DNA of 64,000 nt from contig OX465115.1 in NCBI GenBank assembly GCA_949987565.1, forward strand, positions 15,499,242 through 15,563,241, given 5' to 3'. The notes beneath the pieces are model-generated. The model saw only the letters and a program-made list of their open reading frames with translations. It was not told the DNA's origin and did not search any database. This DNA comes from Luidia sarsii. Lineage: Eukaryota > Echinodermata > Asteroidea > Paxillosida > Luidiidae. Of the stretch, positions 28,001 to 42,900 are shown piece by piece. How positions within the stretch are numbered: position 1 is the first letter of the stretch; every line of letters starts with the position of its first letter. The translations under genes were made by a program, and so were the position numbers.

Positions 28001-31000
28001 GTCAATGAGTAAGGACTGTAATGCATGATGATGTTGTACAGTTATTCCAAACCAGGCTAATGACTAGACTTTTTATAGTTGGCAAAGCAGTTTTTCCATT
28101 CTCCCATCCCATGAAATGAACTAGCAAGCACATGAGTACTGGTACACGTGTACAAAAATGATGTACATGCACTGCCTGTAGCCCTATACAACATTACGGA
28201 TGTACAGTACATGTAGGCTAATGCAAAACAGTACATGGTTGTGTTCATTTTCAATCAATATTTTATGCGCATGTCATGTCCATGTACATATATTCATGTC
28301 CATGAACATGCGTTCTCCATGTTTTTTGACAGTATCTGAAATGTACATGTAGTGTACTATACTTGGGAGCACACTCATCACCTCTCTCACAAGTCACAAT
28401 GCACACACGCACTGTAATGCAATGCACATGACATCATGTACTGCACGTGAGCATACATGTACATGTAGTACATGTAACGCATTAGAAATTCTGCTTCACA
28501 AATTCAGCTGCACACACAGCGGCGATAATATCAATGACAGCTCTACTGTGCACACAAACCCACACGGTCACACAAATTAAGTTCAAGGGCACTGACACGC
28601 CAGAACCAACCACAACCACCCTTGAGTAGGCAAACCAACATTGTAGCCCCAAGACAGATCACCCACACTGGCAGTAACCAAAGGTCAGAGGTCCAATCTA
28701 CCCATTCTTCGTTTGGCTCCGATTAATTCACCTGGCCTAAACCGCGACTCTTTTATTACTCTCGGTCTTCTCTCCCAGCCTCAATAACATTCAATTCATT
28801 CGAGCGAGATACAAGGCGCTACACAGCCACAAAATAATGTCTCTTAGTCTTGTTGGAGGTTGCTATTTTTTTTATTTTTTTTTGCCAAGCACTTGCGACG
28901 TTAAGTGACTCAGTCTCACATCATACAGTAGAATGAATCAGCTTCAAAGATGGAATTTCACAGATTCCCTTCTCCGAGAAGAACTGAGACCCAATGCTTT
29001 TTCTTATCAGGTGGATATTTTTTGTGTCTTTACATGTAAAGGTATGCGCAAATCTGAATCTAATTTGAAAGCCTCTGTTGACGTGTGCATGCTAAATTGG
29101 CCATTGTTTGGACTATAAATAGATGTTGGTTGTGTAGTGTACACACGTGCATGCACTAATAAGACGACATGGGTCTGTAATTAGCGTAGGTTGATGTGCG
29201 GATGCTGCAATACGCCCGTTGTATCCACGGGCAAACAATTAGTGATTGATAAAAAAGTCAACAATGCCTTGCGTAATGAAGATGCTGTTACCATCCCTAC
29301 ATACATTACATGTACAACAAGAATCACACAGTGGGCATACACATACTGTACATGTCCATGGGCATGCATGTACCTGTACATGTACATGTACATGTACATC
29401 ACTATTCACTACATATACATGTACACATACATCACATGTACATCTGGATGGATCACTATGCCAGCAATTACAACTGTACCTTGGTATAAACCTTTCAGGA
29501 TGAAGATGTACAACATAAACAGTGTCAAATGCACATGAATTGAGTACCAACTACCATACAACAAAGGGCTCAAATTTGGCAGTGTCTCCCTGGGTAAATG
29601 TGCGTGTTTGGTGGAAAGATTCAATGCTGGCAGATTTAAAATCAAAGATGGGACCACTTTTGTTTGCTTTTGTGAATTACGACGGCTGTCAGAAGTCTGG
29701 GAAATGCAGACGGCCGTTTATGAGACCTCAGGGAGTGGATGCACTGAGCATGAGGATTTGCACGTACGCAATGGCCAAACATATGCCAGTCAGCAGTAAC
29801 ATACATGTACACATGTCACACTGGGGCATTAAGATCCTGTTTGCTAACAGAAATTCAAGAACCCCCAAAATAGAAACGCCTCCAAAAATCCTCCATGTTG
29901 AGTGATGTTGACGTTTGAAGCTCAGAAATAGGTCCTCCACAATGTCAAAAACAGGAATTTGCCAGCAGTTTGTGCAACATTTTTTGCATTATTCATTTTG
30001 TGTATTACTATTTATTACATTTGTAAAATGTAAAGCCTATTCTACTGCAAGTTAACCATCACGCACACACAAATGTGTACACACATACATGTAAGACAAA
30101 GCACTCATCCATATATACGGTAAGGCCTGTACACTCTACGTGTATGCATTCTTTGTAATGTGACATTTTACGTGTACATACCTATACATACTGTACATGA
30201 CATATGGTACATGCACGGGTACGTTAAGCCCCACATAAACATATGCAATGCTACACATGTTTACATTATGTTACACTGTATAAGGAATCCCAGCATGATT
30301 GCTCAAGAAACCCAAGTCGGCAAGTGAAAATGTAAGGGAAGAAAATCAAAAGAACGGGGGAGTGTGGACGGACAGTGAGAAGGAGAAAAATCTGGGCCAA
30401 GACAAGTCAGCGTGCAAATCTGCATACATCATCGCATCAGCTCACTGTCATGCCCTGTCTCCGATCCAGCGCAGGCGGAGAACGTTCTCCCGTCTCCGCG
30501 GCAACTACCCCCCTCCCCTCGTGCCACGCCCCACCCCCATCCCAGCCATCCGAACCGATTCAATTTGCACCTGTGTGGGTTTTGCCTCCCCCTCCTACCC
30601 CTCCTCCCGTTCCGAGCAATTGCATCCGCAGCTCCAGCCTCGCCACCTCTCCTCCTCCTCCTCCTCCTCTTCCCCTCTATCAGCTCCCTCAGACCCTACG
30701 CGATGCTGGAGATGACTCCAACCATTCCGCTGCCAATCATAATTAGTCTAAACAAATGCCCATCTGCTTAAGGGACTCTCATGTGGGACCTCCCCAACAT
30801 TAACACCTGCCCTTGTTGTTTCCTTCTTCTTTTCTTTCCCTGAGCATTTTTTTTTCTTTTTAGAGGGAGGGGGTGTCTTTCTTCATCCAATTACTGACAA
30901 CACCTTGATGAGTCTTAAGCCATGGCTGGGCTGGGCTGAGCTGGGCTGGGCTGAGGGGAAAGAGGAGGCGGCCTTCAGAGGGAATTAGTCCGATCAAGCC

Positions 31001-33944
31001 GGCTAGAAGCCGGGATGCAGATTGCCAGGGCTTTTCATTTCTTCACACATTTACTTGGGCAGACTAGCTGTCTATCACTCTCACGCACCAAGCACACACA
31101 CACCTGGGAGACTGGGTGGGGGAGATCTAAAATGGACGATGGGATCTGTCTGTGCATCCACATTTTTCCAAGATTTCTAACTTGTCATTTTGAGGGAAAT
31201 CCCACAGCATCAAGTAAATACACAAGTAAGCAAGCATTTCAAGGAACAGTGTACATGTACAGTATTCTTAACCCCCCCCCCCTTTTCCCAAAAAGTTGTG
31301 CTTCCAGTTTTCCGGTCAATCCATATTTTGACTGTGTGACCCATATTGTTTTGGGGGGGAAAGTGTGTTTTCCCGACCAACCACATTTTGACAGCGCGAC
31401 CCTATTTTGATGGCGCGACCAGTGATTTCAATCAACATGATTTAACCAACCCTGCATACATGTATGTATCATAATTTATTGTTACCTTAAGTAGGCCTAT
31501 ACATTATACATGCATATACAGTGTACATGTATATAAAAAAATGCTTACCCAGTAGGCCTTGTACATGACTCGGCATAAAAAAAAGCCCCCCCCAAAAAAG
31601 AAAGAAAAAAAAAGAAAAAAGAACTCAATACCTCCGAGCTACCTACTCTATTTTCAGATTGCATATAATAGGAAGAGCAACTTTTTTTGGGGGGGGGGCC
31701 TAAGCATTTTATAATAGCTGTCCAAATAAAATGGCATTTTAGGACTACGAGAAACAAATTTTCTTTTGATAGGTCATAGTCTAGTCTGGAGCATTGGTTG
31801 GTGAGGAAAGTATGTGCAGATTGACACTGCAGACAGATAAGGGATGTCTAGCCTCTTGAGTTATGGTCCTGCTGACAGACTGGGGAACATGTTCACCAGA
31901 GAGCAGTCTGAATTCATGCACACCTTTCATTTCGGTCACACCCACATGGCACATGAGTTGGTCTTGATTTTCCTACATTGAGGCCATGATGTCTGACCAC
32001 TGATTTTTTATTTTTTTAAGGATTTGGCATCATTGAGAATGTAATTCGATTAGGGTTTGCCCTACTTCAAATGCATCAACAGTACCACAGTATTACACAG
32101 CACTTTGTTCAATTGCCTGCTTGAAAAAAACCGAGAAAAAAACAAACAAACAAACTTTGTTTGTTTGTTGAGGAGGGCCTGACGTTTTGAGGATCCTTAT
32201 TTAGGATGCACAATAGATTTTGACAGGAATTGGGATGAGGAATGAGATTGGCAACAGGGGGTGGAGTGTCCAGTAGGGGTAAGAGCCGAGGAGTCACCTT
32301 ACACACTGTATCTCCAACCAGAATTCTTGCAAAGCTTCAAAGTGAAATTAACACCGCAGGTACGTGCAGAGTAGGATGCAAACTACATGTAGGATGACTT
32401 GGAGAAGAAAACATACACACTGTGTGACCCATTCAATTTGCACACGGAGATGCCTGCCTATGTATAGGTTGCTAATGCAGTAGGTCCGTGATTGTAGTGA
32501 TTCCCGTATATCCACTTCCATATGTGACATGGGGAGAGGCACTCACAGACTCACCAATAACAAGGTGCACGCTTCCTGCCCTACGAGCACGTGATCACAA
32601 GGTGGATACGCAATGCCAATGCTTACAATGAGATATGAGCGGCTTTTCCCATCTGGCCTTGACATGTCCACCATGTACCGGTAATGCCCTTGCAAACACA
32701 GTGCAGTAAATACAATGTACATGGTACATGTATGTACATTGTACATGTGGGCTTGAATTGTGTATATCGTGTCACTGACTGAAAAAATGAAAAATAAAAA
32801 AAATATTCAGATTAAATTAATTTGCGGCAAAGGATTGAAAGAGAGAAAATTCAGCGGCCCAACAACCTTTCCAGTCGAAAAGAAATATCGATATGCATGG
32901 ATTGCATGCCTTAATTGCCTGTTTGCTTTCCCTGAAAATTTGAATCAGCATATATGGGAATCTTAACCATTGGATGCTGTTCTGTCCACTCTCAAAATAA
33001 TTCAGGCCTAAAAAACAACAACATATTACTGAGATGTTTCGGTCACGTCATAATCTTTGCAGCCACCTAGTCAAAAGGGATGCAATTCAAATGCATTCAT
33101 CAAATCCTGAGACCATCCATCACGCATTCACGCGACCCGCGCGCACGGTGCACGCGTGTCGTCCAGAATGCAAATGTATCAGATGCGAAGACGGATGAAT
33201 CGGCCGACTTCATAATTAATTCATGAGAGGAGGAATGAGGGCATGCAATTTGTCCGCCACCGTTGATACAGATGGCAGTCGATGCGCCTAATAATAGCCC
33301 AGTTATTAAACTACAATGTATCATTGCGGCGAGATAATGTCCTGTCGAAGTGGGGCACGATGAATGGGTCAGAATTTTCTTGGACTTGTTCTTCCAGAGA
33401 CAAGTGGAGTTATCGGCAAGGTGCATGTATACTGAGCAAGGGAAGTGAGGGACTCTGGTTGGCATAGTCTGTCCGCTTGAACAGTGATGGAGACACGTTG
33501 AAATTAGAATGATTCATAATCAGTTGTCAACGTACGGGCTGTATGTGTATATTCCTCAAGGTATCATTAACTATGATGAGGAATACTGCAGGCTCATCAT
33601 TGGCCTGTCATGAGTGATAATGTTCAGATCGTGCTCACACACGTACAACGTTAACAAAGTAGGGCTCTGTCGGATACAGTTCACTGGCTGCGGCTTGTAA
33701 TTGCACATCCATCTATGGAAATCAAATGCAGCCGCTCGCAAATGGCTTCCCATAATAATCCCATAGATAGAGGAGGAGGAAGAGGAGGAGGAAGAAGAAG
33801 AGGAAGAGGGGGAAGAGGAAGAGGAGGAGGAGGAAGAGGAGCAGGAGGAGGAGCAGCAGCAGGAGAAGTAGCAAGAGGAGGAGCAGGAGGAGCAGGAGGA
33901 GCAGGAGGAGGAGCAGGAGCAGGAGGAGGAGCAGGAGCAAGAGA

Positions 33945-33975
<31 letters not shown>

Positions 33976-36900
33976 AGAGGAGCAGGAGGAGCAGGAGCAG
34001 GAGAAGAAGGAGGAGGAGCAGGAGGAGGAGGACAGGAGGAGGAGAGGGGAAAAAAGCTGAGAAATAATCTCCAGCTTTTAATATGTCTGTGAGCTGATTA
34101 GATACAGGGATGACACCCAAGCCCATCGCACTGCCAGACATTTCCGGATTGAGAGCTGTCTATCTTCTGGGGGAGGTGGGAGGTGATGGGAGGAAGGAGG
34201 GGTGTGGGAGGGGAGAGGATGGTACTCTGAGAACATGGATGACATCCCAGATGGATGCAGCTTATCTCGGCTGAGGCAGGGCTCTTAATATTCTCTGAGG
34301 ACATGCTTATTACAGCATTCACACACCGGTACACTGCATGTACAATGTACATTGTACATGTATAGATCTACAATATAAAGCAGCCCCTGTGACATGGAAT
34401 TGAAAGCGTTTGGTGAGCGTTGTCGTGCTGCGGGAAGTGAATTAGCCGCAGGGATTCGCTCTAGAACGGTAGAACCCTTGGGCTTTCTCAACAATACTAC
34501 ACGAGCAAACCCATTGCATACACCATAGGTAAATGTACATGTACATGTACTTACGATAAGTGCATCGCATGAATGTACTGTACAATGTACATGTACATGT
34601 GTGTACCCTGTACGTACTGTGGACAAGAACAGCAACTACAGTACTGTAAATGAGAGTCAATGAGAATATATTTTGCCTCTGAGAAAGGTCCTGCTAAGAT
34701 CGAAAAGTCATGGAAACACCAAAAAAAACATTCAACACAAGCTCATGGATATGTAACCCTACATTACATGCAATGCACGCAGATGTGCTTACCAATTAAT
34801 ACCAATACATGTACCGGTACACAAAATGTGCAGTTGTGCATGTACACACCACATGAACATATACTTGAACTATTTGGTAATGCCTTTGATGTACATGTAA
34901 ATGTATCTAGACGTAGAGTGTACATGTGGGGGGGGGGGGGGGGGTACCTACATGTACATGTGTAGTTTGTAATTTATCCACATACCATGTATACATGTAC
35001 ATGTACATGTATACATGTATGTACATGTACTTGCATTGTATCTTTGGGCAATAAACGTGTGTGTGTACCACCATACATGTACATTTAATCAGTATAAAAA
35101 CCATGGAGTGTTCGGTATACCGCATGGCATACTCCATTACATATGTCATGTATGAAAGATATATTGCTGTGTACTATTGTCCCCCATGTTGACATAATAC
35201 ATGTAGCAGGTATAAAACTTAACCCCTTATCTGCATGCACTGATGTGCCTGATAAAAGCCATGCACACTGTGTACAGTACTGTATGTGTATGTACAGTAC
35301 ATTTGTATACACATGCATGGTAGGCATTGTGTACGTTACGTGCAGTCTGGTGCCACAAAAGCACTGCTGTGTTGACTCAATCCGGTCCGAAACCAGTCTG
35401 CCAATGGTGCCCGCCATGCACATTGAACAGGGGCACTTTGTCACAACCATGCATGTGTACCTAAGGTCAGAGGTGCATGAAGAATGGGAGGGGGAGGAAG
35501 ACTGTCAATCATAATTTATGAGGCGTAGTTGGGGCAGCATTGCCAATGCGGACCCCATTTGGCCCAGCACATCACCAACTGTATGGTGTTAAATTAGCAC
35601 TGCTGATCTTAGAGCAATAAATGTCATTCAACAGTCTGGTTGAGAGGGATGATGTGTCATTTTTGACACAACCACTGACAAGCCATTTGTGACCATAATT
35701 GTGCCTATAAAAGAACTCCAATCCAATCCAATCCAATTTTGTTAGTGGTGGCCAGTGTATCTGAGAAGTACTTTTATGGAGCAGATATTTGCACTTCCAT
35801 ACTGCACTACCAACTCTTGCCCCGTTAAAGCAACTGTGTGAAAAAAGGATGCAAATCACAAAGCAGTTGTTGCTGGCCCGTATTGAGTAGTTGCTGGCCT
35901 GTTATTGGGTAGTTGCTGGCCAGCTACTGAGTACATAGTGTAGTTGCTGGCCAGAAATTAAGTAGTTTCTGGCCTGTTATTGAGTAGTTGCTGGCCTGTT
36001 ATTGAGTAGTTGCTGGCCAGCTACTGAGTAGTTGCTGGCCAGCTACTGAGTAGTTGCTGGCCTGTTATTGAGTAGTTGCTGGCCAGCTACTGAGTAGTTG
36101 CTGGCCTGTTATTGAGTAGTTGCTGGCCAGCTACTGAGTAGTTGCTGGCCTGTTATTGAGTAGTTGCTGGCCAGCTACTGAGTAGTTGCTGGCCTGTTAT
36201 TGAGTAGTTGCTGGCCAGCTACTGAGTAGTTGCTGGCCTGTTATTGAGTAGTTGCTGGCCAGCTACTGAGTAGTTGCTGGCCAGAAATTGAGTAGTTGCT
36301 GGCCAGCTGCTGAGTAGTTGCTGGGCCAGCTACTGAGTAGTTGCTGGCCTGTTATTGAGTAGTTGCTGGCCAGCTGCTGAGTAGTTGCTGGCCTGCTACT
36401 GAGTGGTTGCTGGCCAGAAATTGAGTACCGGTAGTTGCTGGCCAGCTGCTGAGTAGTTGCTGGCCAGAAATTGAGTAGTTGCTGGCCCGCTATTGAGTAG
36501 TTTCTGGACAGCAATAATTTAGTTACAGTCAGCTCCTGAAATGACTGCAGGTTCTCCTGACAGTCTCCCTCCTGCTAGTGCTAGTCAGGAGGAAGGCTAC
36601 ATGTACGAGTTATTGAATACAAGCCACACAGGCCCGCTTGCTCACTGTCTCCACCACTCTCGCCAGTGCATTGGAGCGACCTGCTGAGCGTTGCACTGAG
36701 GTCAGAGCAGAGGGGGGAAGGGGAGGGGCTCTAAGCATGAGTCACCTGTTAACCGCTTGCATAATTGGAAATTACTCCACTGTCTCAGGCCCCAGCCTCG
36801 CTCAGCCTGTCTCAGAGGCATTTTCTACGAGCGCATGATGAGGCAGAGCGGAGATGGATTGCATATTACATCTCCACATTAGCCTCCTATCACGTCACCG

Positions 36901-39900
36901 ACAAATGCGACAACACCGCTACTGAAAAACAAACCTCTATCGGAGGCGACACTAAGTACACCACTTCAGAAATTCTACCTTTGGGGATCTGCTGGCCAGT
37001 CAGGGCAGTAACATCAGTCCCTCAAAAATTGTAAATTTTGAGATTTGTATCATTTGTATCATAATAAATGACTTGAACTGAACTTAATAAATTGTTAAAA
37101 AGGAAGGATTTTCAATCTTAGTTTTCACTTTTGTTTGCTCAGAAAAGGGCAGGAAGTTTATTTGGATTCTTTCCAGAAATCAAATGAAGCTTAATTTGAA
37201 TACTACACTATTCAGAATTTCCTCTGAAGGCTATTATTAGTCAGCATTTCTTCTGAAGAAAAAAGAAAAGAAAAAAGGAAACCATGCCATTTAGTAAGAG
37301 TTAAATTAAACTAGGAAAAGCTTTGACTTCCTTCACCTGCCAAATAAAAAAAGAGGCCAAAAAACACAACCCAAAAACATTGCCAGGTAGCTTTTTAGTT
37401 TCTATAGTCAAACAACCCAGATTTCTGACATGCATTTTTGGTGATTCTTCCCTTGAATGCTGTTCTGAGTAACCAGAATTATTGGGCCCTCAGAAAAAGG
37501 ATTGGACAATGGAGAAAGAGGGGGTGGTTTTGGAGAGGGAGAAATGACAAAGACATTGTCAGGGGACACCGTTCTTTCGTTCTTATTTTTCGCTCCCTTT
37601 TCCCCCAATGGCTGGGTTTTTTCCCCACTTTTCTTTGGGTGGCAAACCCTGGCAGCACAATGGCTGGGCCCTTAGGGGTCACCTGCGTGACCCAGATTTG
37701 CTAATCATTTTCCTAATCCGCTACATATCATTAAAAAAGAGTTTCACCGCCACTCTCTCTCTCCCTCTCTCACCTCTTTCCCTCTTTCCCTCTCTCCTCT
37801 CCCTCTTTCCCTCTCTCCTCTCCCTCTTTCCCTCTCTCTCTCTCTCTTCCTTACTCTGTCTGTCTCTGTCACCTCTCTTCCTCCCCTCTTTCTTTCTTTC
37901 TCCCCCTCTCTCCCTCACTCTCTTTCTGTCTCTCTCTATCTCTGAACTCTGCACAAACTAAATGGAAAATAGGACTGGGAGACTTGCATACTGTACATGT
38001 ACATGCAGTACACACTACAGTACATGTAGCATGTTCAGTGAGATTGTATTGTGCAGCTGAAAAGCATTCAGCGATTCAGTGGGAGAAAACAGGGACGAAA
38101 AAAACCGTCCAGTATTTTCCAGGTGCAGTCTGCCCGACACCCATTCTATACAACCAGGATGCTCCTATGTGCATACGTGTACGTTTACAGATCTCCCAAT
38201 ATATTACGTGTGCAATTATGACTCGACTGAGCGCTGTAATTGAACCTGCACGAAATAAATGTATCTATGTACACATGCACACCGGGATTCAAAAGTCACT
38301 GAGTTGGGTGTGTAACGGTGACAGGTTTACAGGGGGACATTGGTAAAAAAGATTAAGCAATAATTGAAACTGTGTGAAATACATGTGCAGTTACGCACAC
38401 ATGCAGACGGAATGGTAGAGATTTGAAGATTTGCACGGTGAGAGGGTTTATAATAAGGTTTGTATTAATGCTGCATGGGAACCAGGCACCAGATGACGGG
38501 TAGAATCTAGTTAGAATCTGTAGACATTAGTGGCTCTACTCAGTCACACTTGCTCATGAAACAGATCACTCGCATGTCACAACAAATCTCTTACATGTAC
38601 AATGTACATTGTATACTAAACATACACGTACATGTATACTGAATCAAAACATATGGGCTTCCAATGTTTCAGATTTGCTTGTTTTTTGGTCTTGAAATTA
38701 ATATTTAGTTAACCATAGGTGTACATCTACATGTAGTAACATTATAATATACATACATACGTACATTGTGTATCATAAGTTTCATAACCAACATGTACAG
38801 GTGTGTATGTTTCTCATTTTGGCCTTTTAGTCTAAAATAACGACGTTGCGCCATACAAACTATTACATTTAATACAATGATCATGATTTTCAATGTTTAG
38901 TCGTCAAACTGCTATTATCTTTTTTAGCTTAGGGACTCACTGAATTCAGGGCCTGTGCAACCCTATTCATACTACTACCGGTAGTTTCTCAGTGAGACAG
39001 AAAGTGCAGATACAACGTTTTAACTCTCACAGGACAATACGCATGCCAGTTTCTGCATGATAAAGGCCCTTTTCCCATTTTGCCTGTAGCTCTGTACTAG
39101 GTACAGTTCTGTAGTGTACAGTACATGTACATGCACATATGTACAGTGCACTTCTATTCACAAAGACACCTTTTTTTTGAGGCGCCTGTCTGTATGATGG
39201 CAACTCAATCTGATTTATTGCATGTACCACTGATCCACTCAGGGAAGGAAAAAGAAAACTGACCCCTCATATATCACTACGACAGACAGGACTTGCTATT
39301 CTTGTTTATCTCCTGCTCCACAAAGCCCACACAAGGTGACAAATGGCAGGGGCAAGGAATATTGACTTAGACGGAATATTGTTAGCTTGGAGTAAGGGGG
39401 GCATAGTCCTTTTTCCTTGTAGATCATCTCACTTCCTTTCGGATTTTTGGGGGTTTTCTTTCACTTGTCCAACATGTCGACCCCTTGCAGTTCACCTACC
39501 CCTGCCTTAACAATTTTTTCACAAACTGAAAACGGGGATTTCTAAGTCAAAAAAACAAAGGAAAAACTGACTGGGAACTTTTGAACAAATTGAATAATTG
39601 GCAAAGAAAAGTTTGACTGGACCGGGACTTGAACCCGAGACCTCTGAAACAACGTTCCAGTACTCTTCCATCTGAGCTATCCAACCCTTAGATGGTGGTC
39701 TTCCCAAATAGTCTTTGCTAGGGTGGGGATGCCAGTCAGAAGCAATTCAACCATTAACTGCTGTAAGATGAAATTTGAGCACCGGTACGTTAATCCAGAG
39801 GTCTCGGGTTAAAGTCCCGATCCAGTCAAAGTTTTCTTTGCCAATTTTTCAACCGGCATTTCTAAACAAACTTCTCTACATGTAGTTTCACCTCTCTTTA

Positions 39901-42900
39901 CTGTTTGCAAAGTCTTGTCACAACATTACAAATTGCTAGGCAATAAAATGGTCTCCCTTGGTTAAAACGAGATTAGGCAAAAGAGAAGAAAAAGAGAAGA
40001 AAGAGGACGGTAGGAAGAGGGAAAAAAGAGAAGGAAAAGAAGGGGAAGATAAGGAGAGGAGAACAAAGAAGAGAGGTGGAGGGAGAGGGGGAAGAAGGGA
40101 AGAGAAAGGTGGGGAGGAGAAGACAAGGGGGGTGAAAGAGGAGTGGAGTGGAGGAGGAAGGGGAGAGGAGGGAGCAGAACCTCGGAGCCTTATACTTACT
40201 GGAAAGACGGAGGCCGAGAATCGCCGATGCCTCCTGTCCGCTCCATGGGAGGCTGGAGGTCCGAGGGAGCGTCACTTTGGCACTGCGACGCTGTGTCTGA
40301 TGGTGCTCCTGTGCTGCCATCTGCAGGCACCAACTGAAAAAAAGAAAGAAGCAATATGCTAGCCTTTTATAAAGTGCAAAAGATCAAAGCTAGTACCAGA
40401 GTGTGTCAGACCATTCCTTGTATTTTGATTACATTTACAAAAACCTTGAAATCAAATTGCTCACAAGACCTTCAAATCTATATTGATTACAAAACCTTGA
40501 AATCCAGATTAATTACAAATCTTTGAAATCCAGATTGATTACCAAACCTTGAACCCCAGCCTCTGTTCCCAACTCTGTACCACCTGAAATATCCAGCCAG
40601 CCATCAGTGGAGGGGACCTTCCAGATAAGAGTACATGTAATGCATGCACACATTGTACATCAAGGAATAGAGCTCTACATATGTACATGTGTATTTACAT
40701 TGTACATAAGTATCGGGCGATTCCTCAGTCCTCAGTCAGACAAATATAAATTAATCATCTGGAGCCTATGTGGTACTTGTTAAAAAAAAAAAAACCTAGA
40801 CAATCACATTCAGACACAAATGTATTCCTAAACTTTGAAGTGTAGAGGGATGGGTATAAACGTAGTGCACAGTGTTAGGAAAGAACAGTCAATGATTGGG
40901 CCACGTACATTTGCTGATTAATTTTGCTGACAGCTGGCATACTTGAATGCATGTAGATGCATTCTACACTGTGCTGATGGGCTAGGGCAACGCGCAAAAC
41001 TGCGCAAAGCTAATTAACATACATGTAACCCAGGGCAACACCTTTGTTTGTATCGAAGGCTCTCTCTCTCTCTTGTCCAACCACCATGGACCTTCTTCTC
41101 TCCCCCCCCCCCACTTTCTTTTTGCTCCGAAATGGCACGTTCAAGGGGTAGAGAAGAATCTGAAATACCACACACTCATTGGAACATACTCTTTGACACA
41201 GCGTAGACAAAATAACGGCTGAGTAAATACTTATTGTTGGAACTTGGAAGTTGGAAGAGAGTAGACTAAGGTTGAAGATGGCATCAGCCTGTGTAAAGCC
41301 TAAAGGGTTCAAATTTAACGATGGCACAAATGACAGCAGCTATATTGTCTTGGGACAGTTGATGGCCATCCCTTACTGCCTTGCTTGGCAGTAAGGGGCA
41401 GTAAGGGAAACAATACTGACCTGACATCATTTATTACGGCACAGTAATCTGCTTTAAATCTGGGTTTTAATTATTCATTCAAAGGCAAATTAAGGACCCG
41501 AAGAACAAGACTCAATGAGAAAAACTTCAGCAGAATCACAGAACTACTCTCTTTGTCTGAATTTAACCTCTGTTTGCAATTTTTTTTTTGCAATTTTTGC
41601 CACCTGTCTAAGATTAGATTAGCATGCAGCCCGCTGCAAAATGCGGTTCAGTTGAGACATTGGTCGGGTAATCACTTGTTATGAGTGGAACCCGTTGTGC
41701 AATGTAATACAGCCAGCCTAGTTCAAAGGTGCGATGTTTCCCACTCGCCCTATTAATCATGCACAGCTAGTGACCAGCGGCCTGAGAAAATTCTGGCCAC
41801 TAGTCAGCATGGAAGCAATCAAGCAAATTGACCCATTCTCTCTCCCCCCTCCACTCTCCCCTCCCTTGGTGTAATTGAAAGGCCATTTCACACATGGGAG
41901 GTTCCTACTTGGTAGAACAGTGAGACTAAAGCACTGATACATGGGGACGGCGATTGTCTGTGAGTGGGCAATTGCTTGCATCACTCGGAAGGCACTCCAC
42001 TCAATATGCTGGACTTCGGTTGATGGAAAAAAAGCAAAGGAAATCTGATTCTATCTGAATCTATGGCTCTGGTTTAGCGTACCACTCCACCACTTTCCCA
42101 CCTGAGCTATTCAGCCCTTAGAAAGGGGGTCTTCCCTAGTCAACTTATATTTGCTGGAATTGGGGGGGGGGGGGCAACCAGTCATTTGTTTTCAAATACT
42201 GATATTGTTACTGCAAACTTGCTTAAAAAAAAGCCGAGGAGCATAACCTATCAAGTTCCTAATAAAAAAAAAGATCTACCCATAAAAAATATTAGGAGGG
42301 CCTGATGTTTCGATCCTTTCTGGAAGGCAAATGTTCAAGAAAGGTCCAGTTATACATGTAGAAACGTAAGACCCTCCTAATTTTTGATATTCGCTTTTTG
42401 GTCATTCTTGTCAGTAAGCCATTGGCAACATTTTTGCATATTACTGTAATGTTTTTTGTTTTGGAAAAAATGGCAAAAGAAAACTTGGACTGGGCTGAGA
42501 CTTAAATCCGAGACCTACATGTATGGTTCAAGGTGTTGGGGGAGCCGCCATAACACTATGCCTGAAAGACTAAGAACCATTTTTGTCATCCATTGGTGCA
42601 GTTACTGCAGTGCGGTGCAGTACGGCACGATCCCTTACACATTCAAACTTGGGCGGACTGAGCCGCACCAAAGGCAGTTCCCCTCTCCTTCTCTCTCTTT
42701 CTTGGGGACATGCCAGAGAGATCCCTAAGCTGCCCCTGCGCTTTTTCACCCACCAATCAATCAGCCTTCCTACCACAGGTCCTACAAAGCGCCCCAACCC
42801 GGACTGATGGATGGCTGGAGAGCCACAAAGGCTGAGGGGGGAAAGGAACCCAGTGGACCAGACACAATGGCCAGGCTAAGGCCAAACTCATTAAATAGGC

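Larger units (their letters stand above)
27635..40199 (-). other. DVL: DVL intron 3 (12.6 kb)
   Basis: Holds the densest TACATG clusters (28,100-35,400), the 22/44-bp minisatellite, the GAG/GCA and CT tracts, and the inverted SINE pair at 39551-39862. 30,440-30,780 is pyrimidine- and CpG-richer, ending in TAATTAG and TAAACAAA motifs. 33,030-33,480 has an ATGCAAAT octamer and TAATTAAT. No coding exon was recognised. Confidence 0.75.

Noticed and set aside
30299..30771. Three overlapping frames of 119-138 codons on the plus strand
   Set aside because: Three frames open at once in a C-rich stretch points to composition, not coding. No splice partner or homology was seen.
33715..34141. Poly-Leu frame (minus) and Gly/Ala frame (plus)
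   Set aside because: Products of the GAG/GCA triplet tract.
35868..36509. CRISPR-like array of short repeats
   Set aside because: Units are contiguous with no unique spacers, and the window is eukaryotic.
39614..39687. tRNA gene on the minus strand
   Set aside because: A and B boxes are present but the acceptor stem does not pair, and the same sequence recurs with a conserved non-tRNA body, so it is a SINE head.
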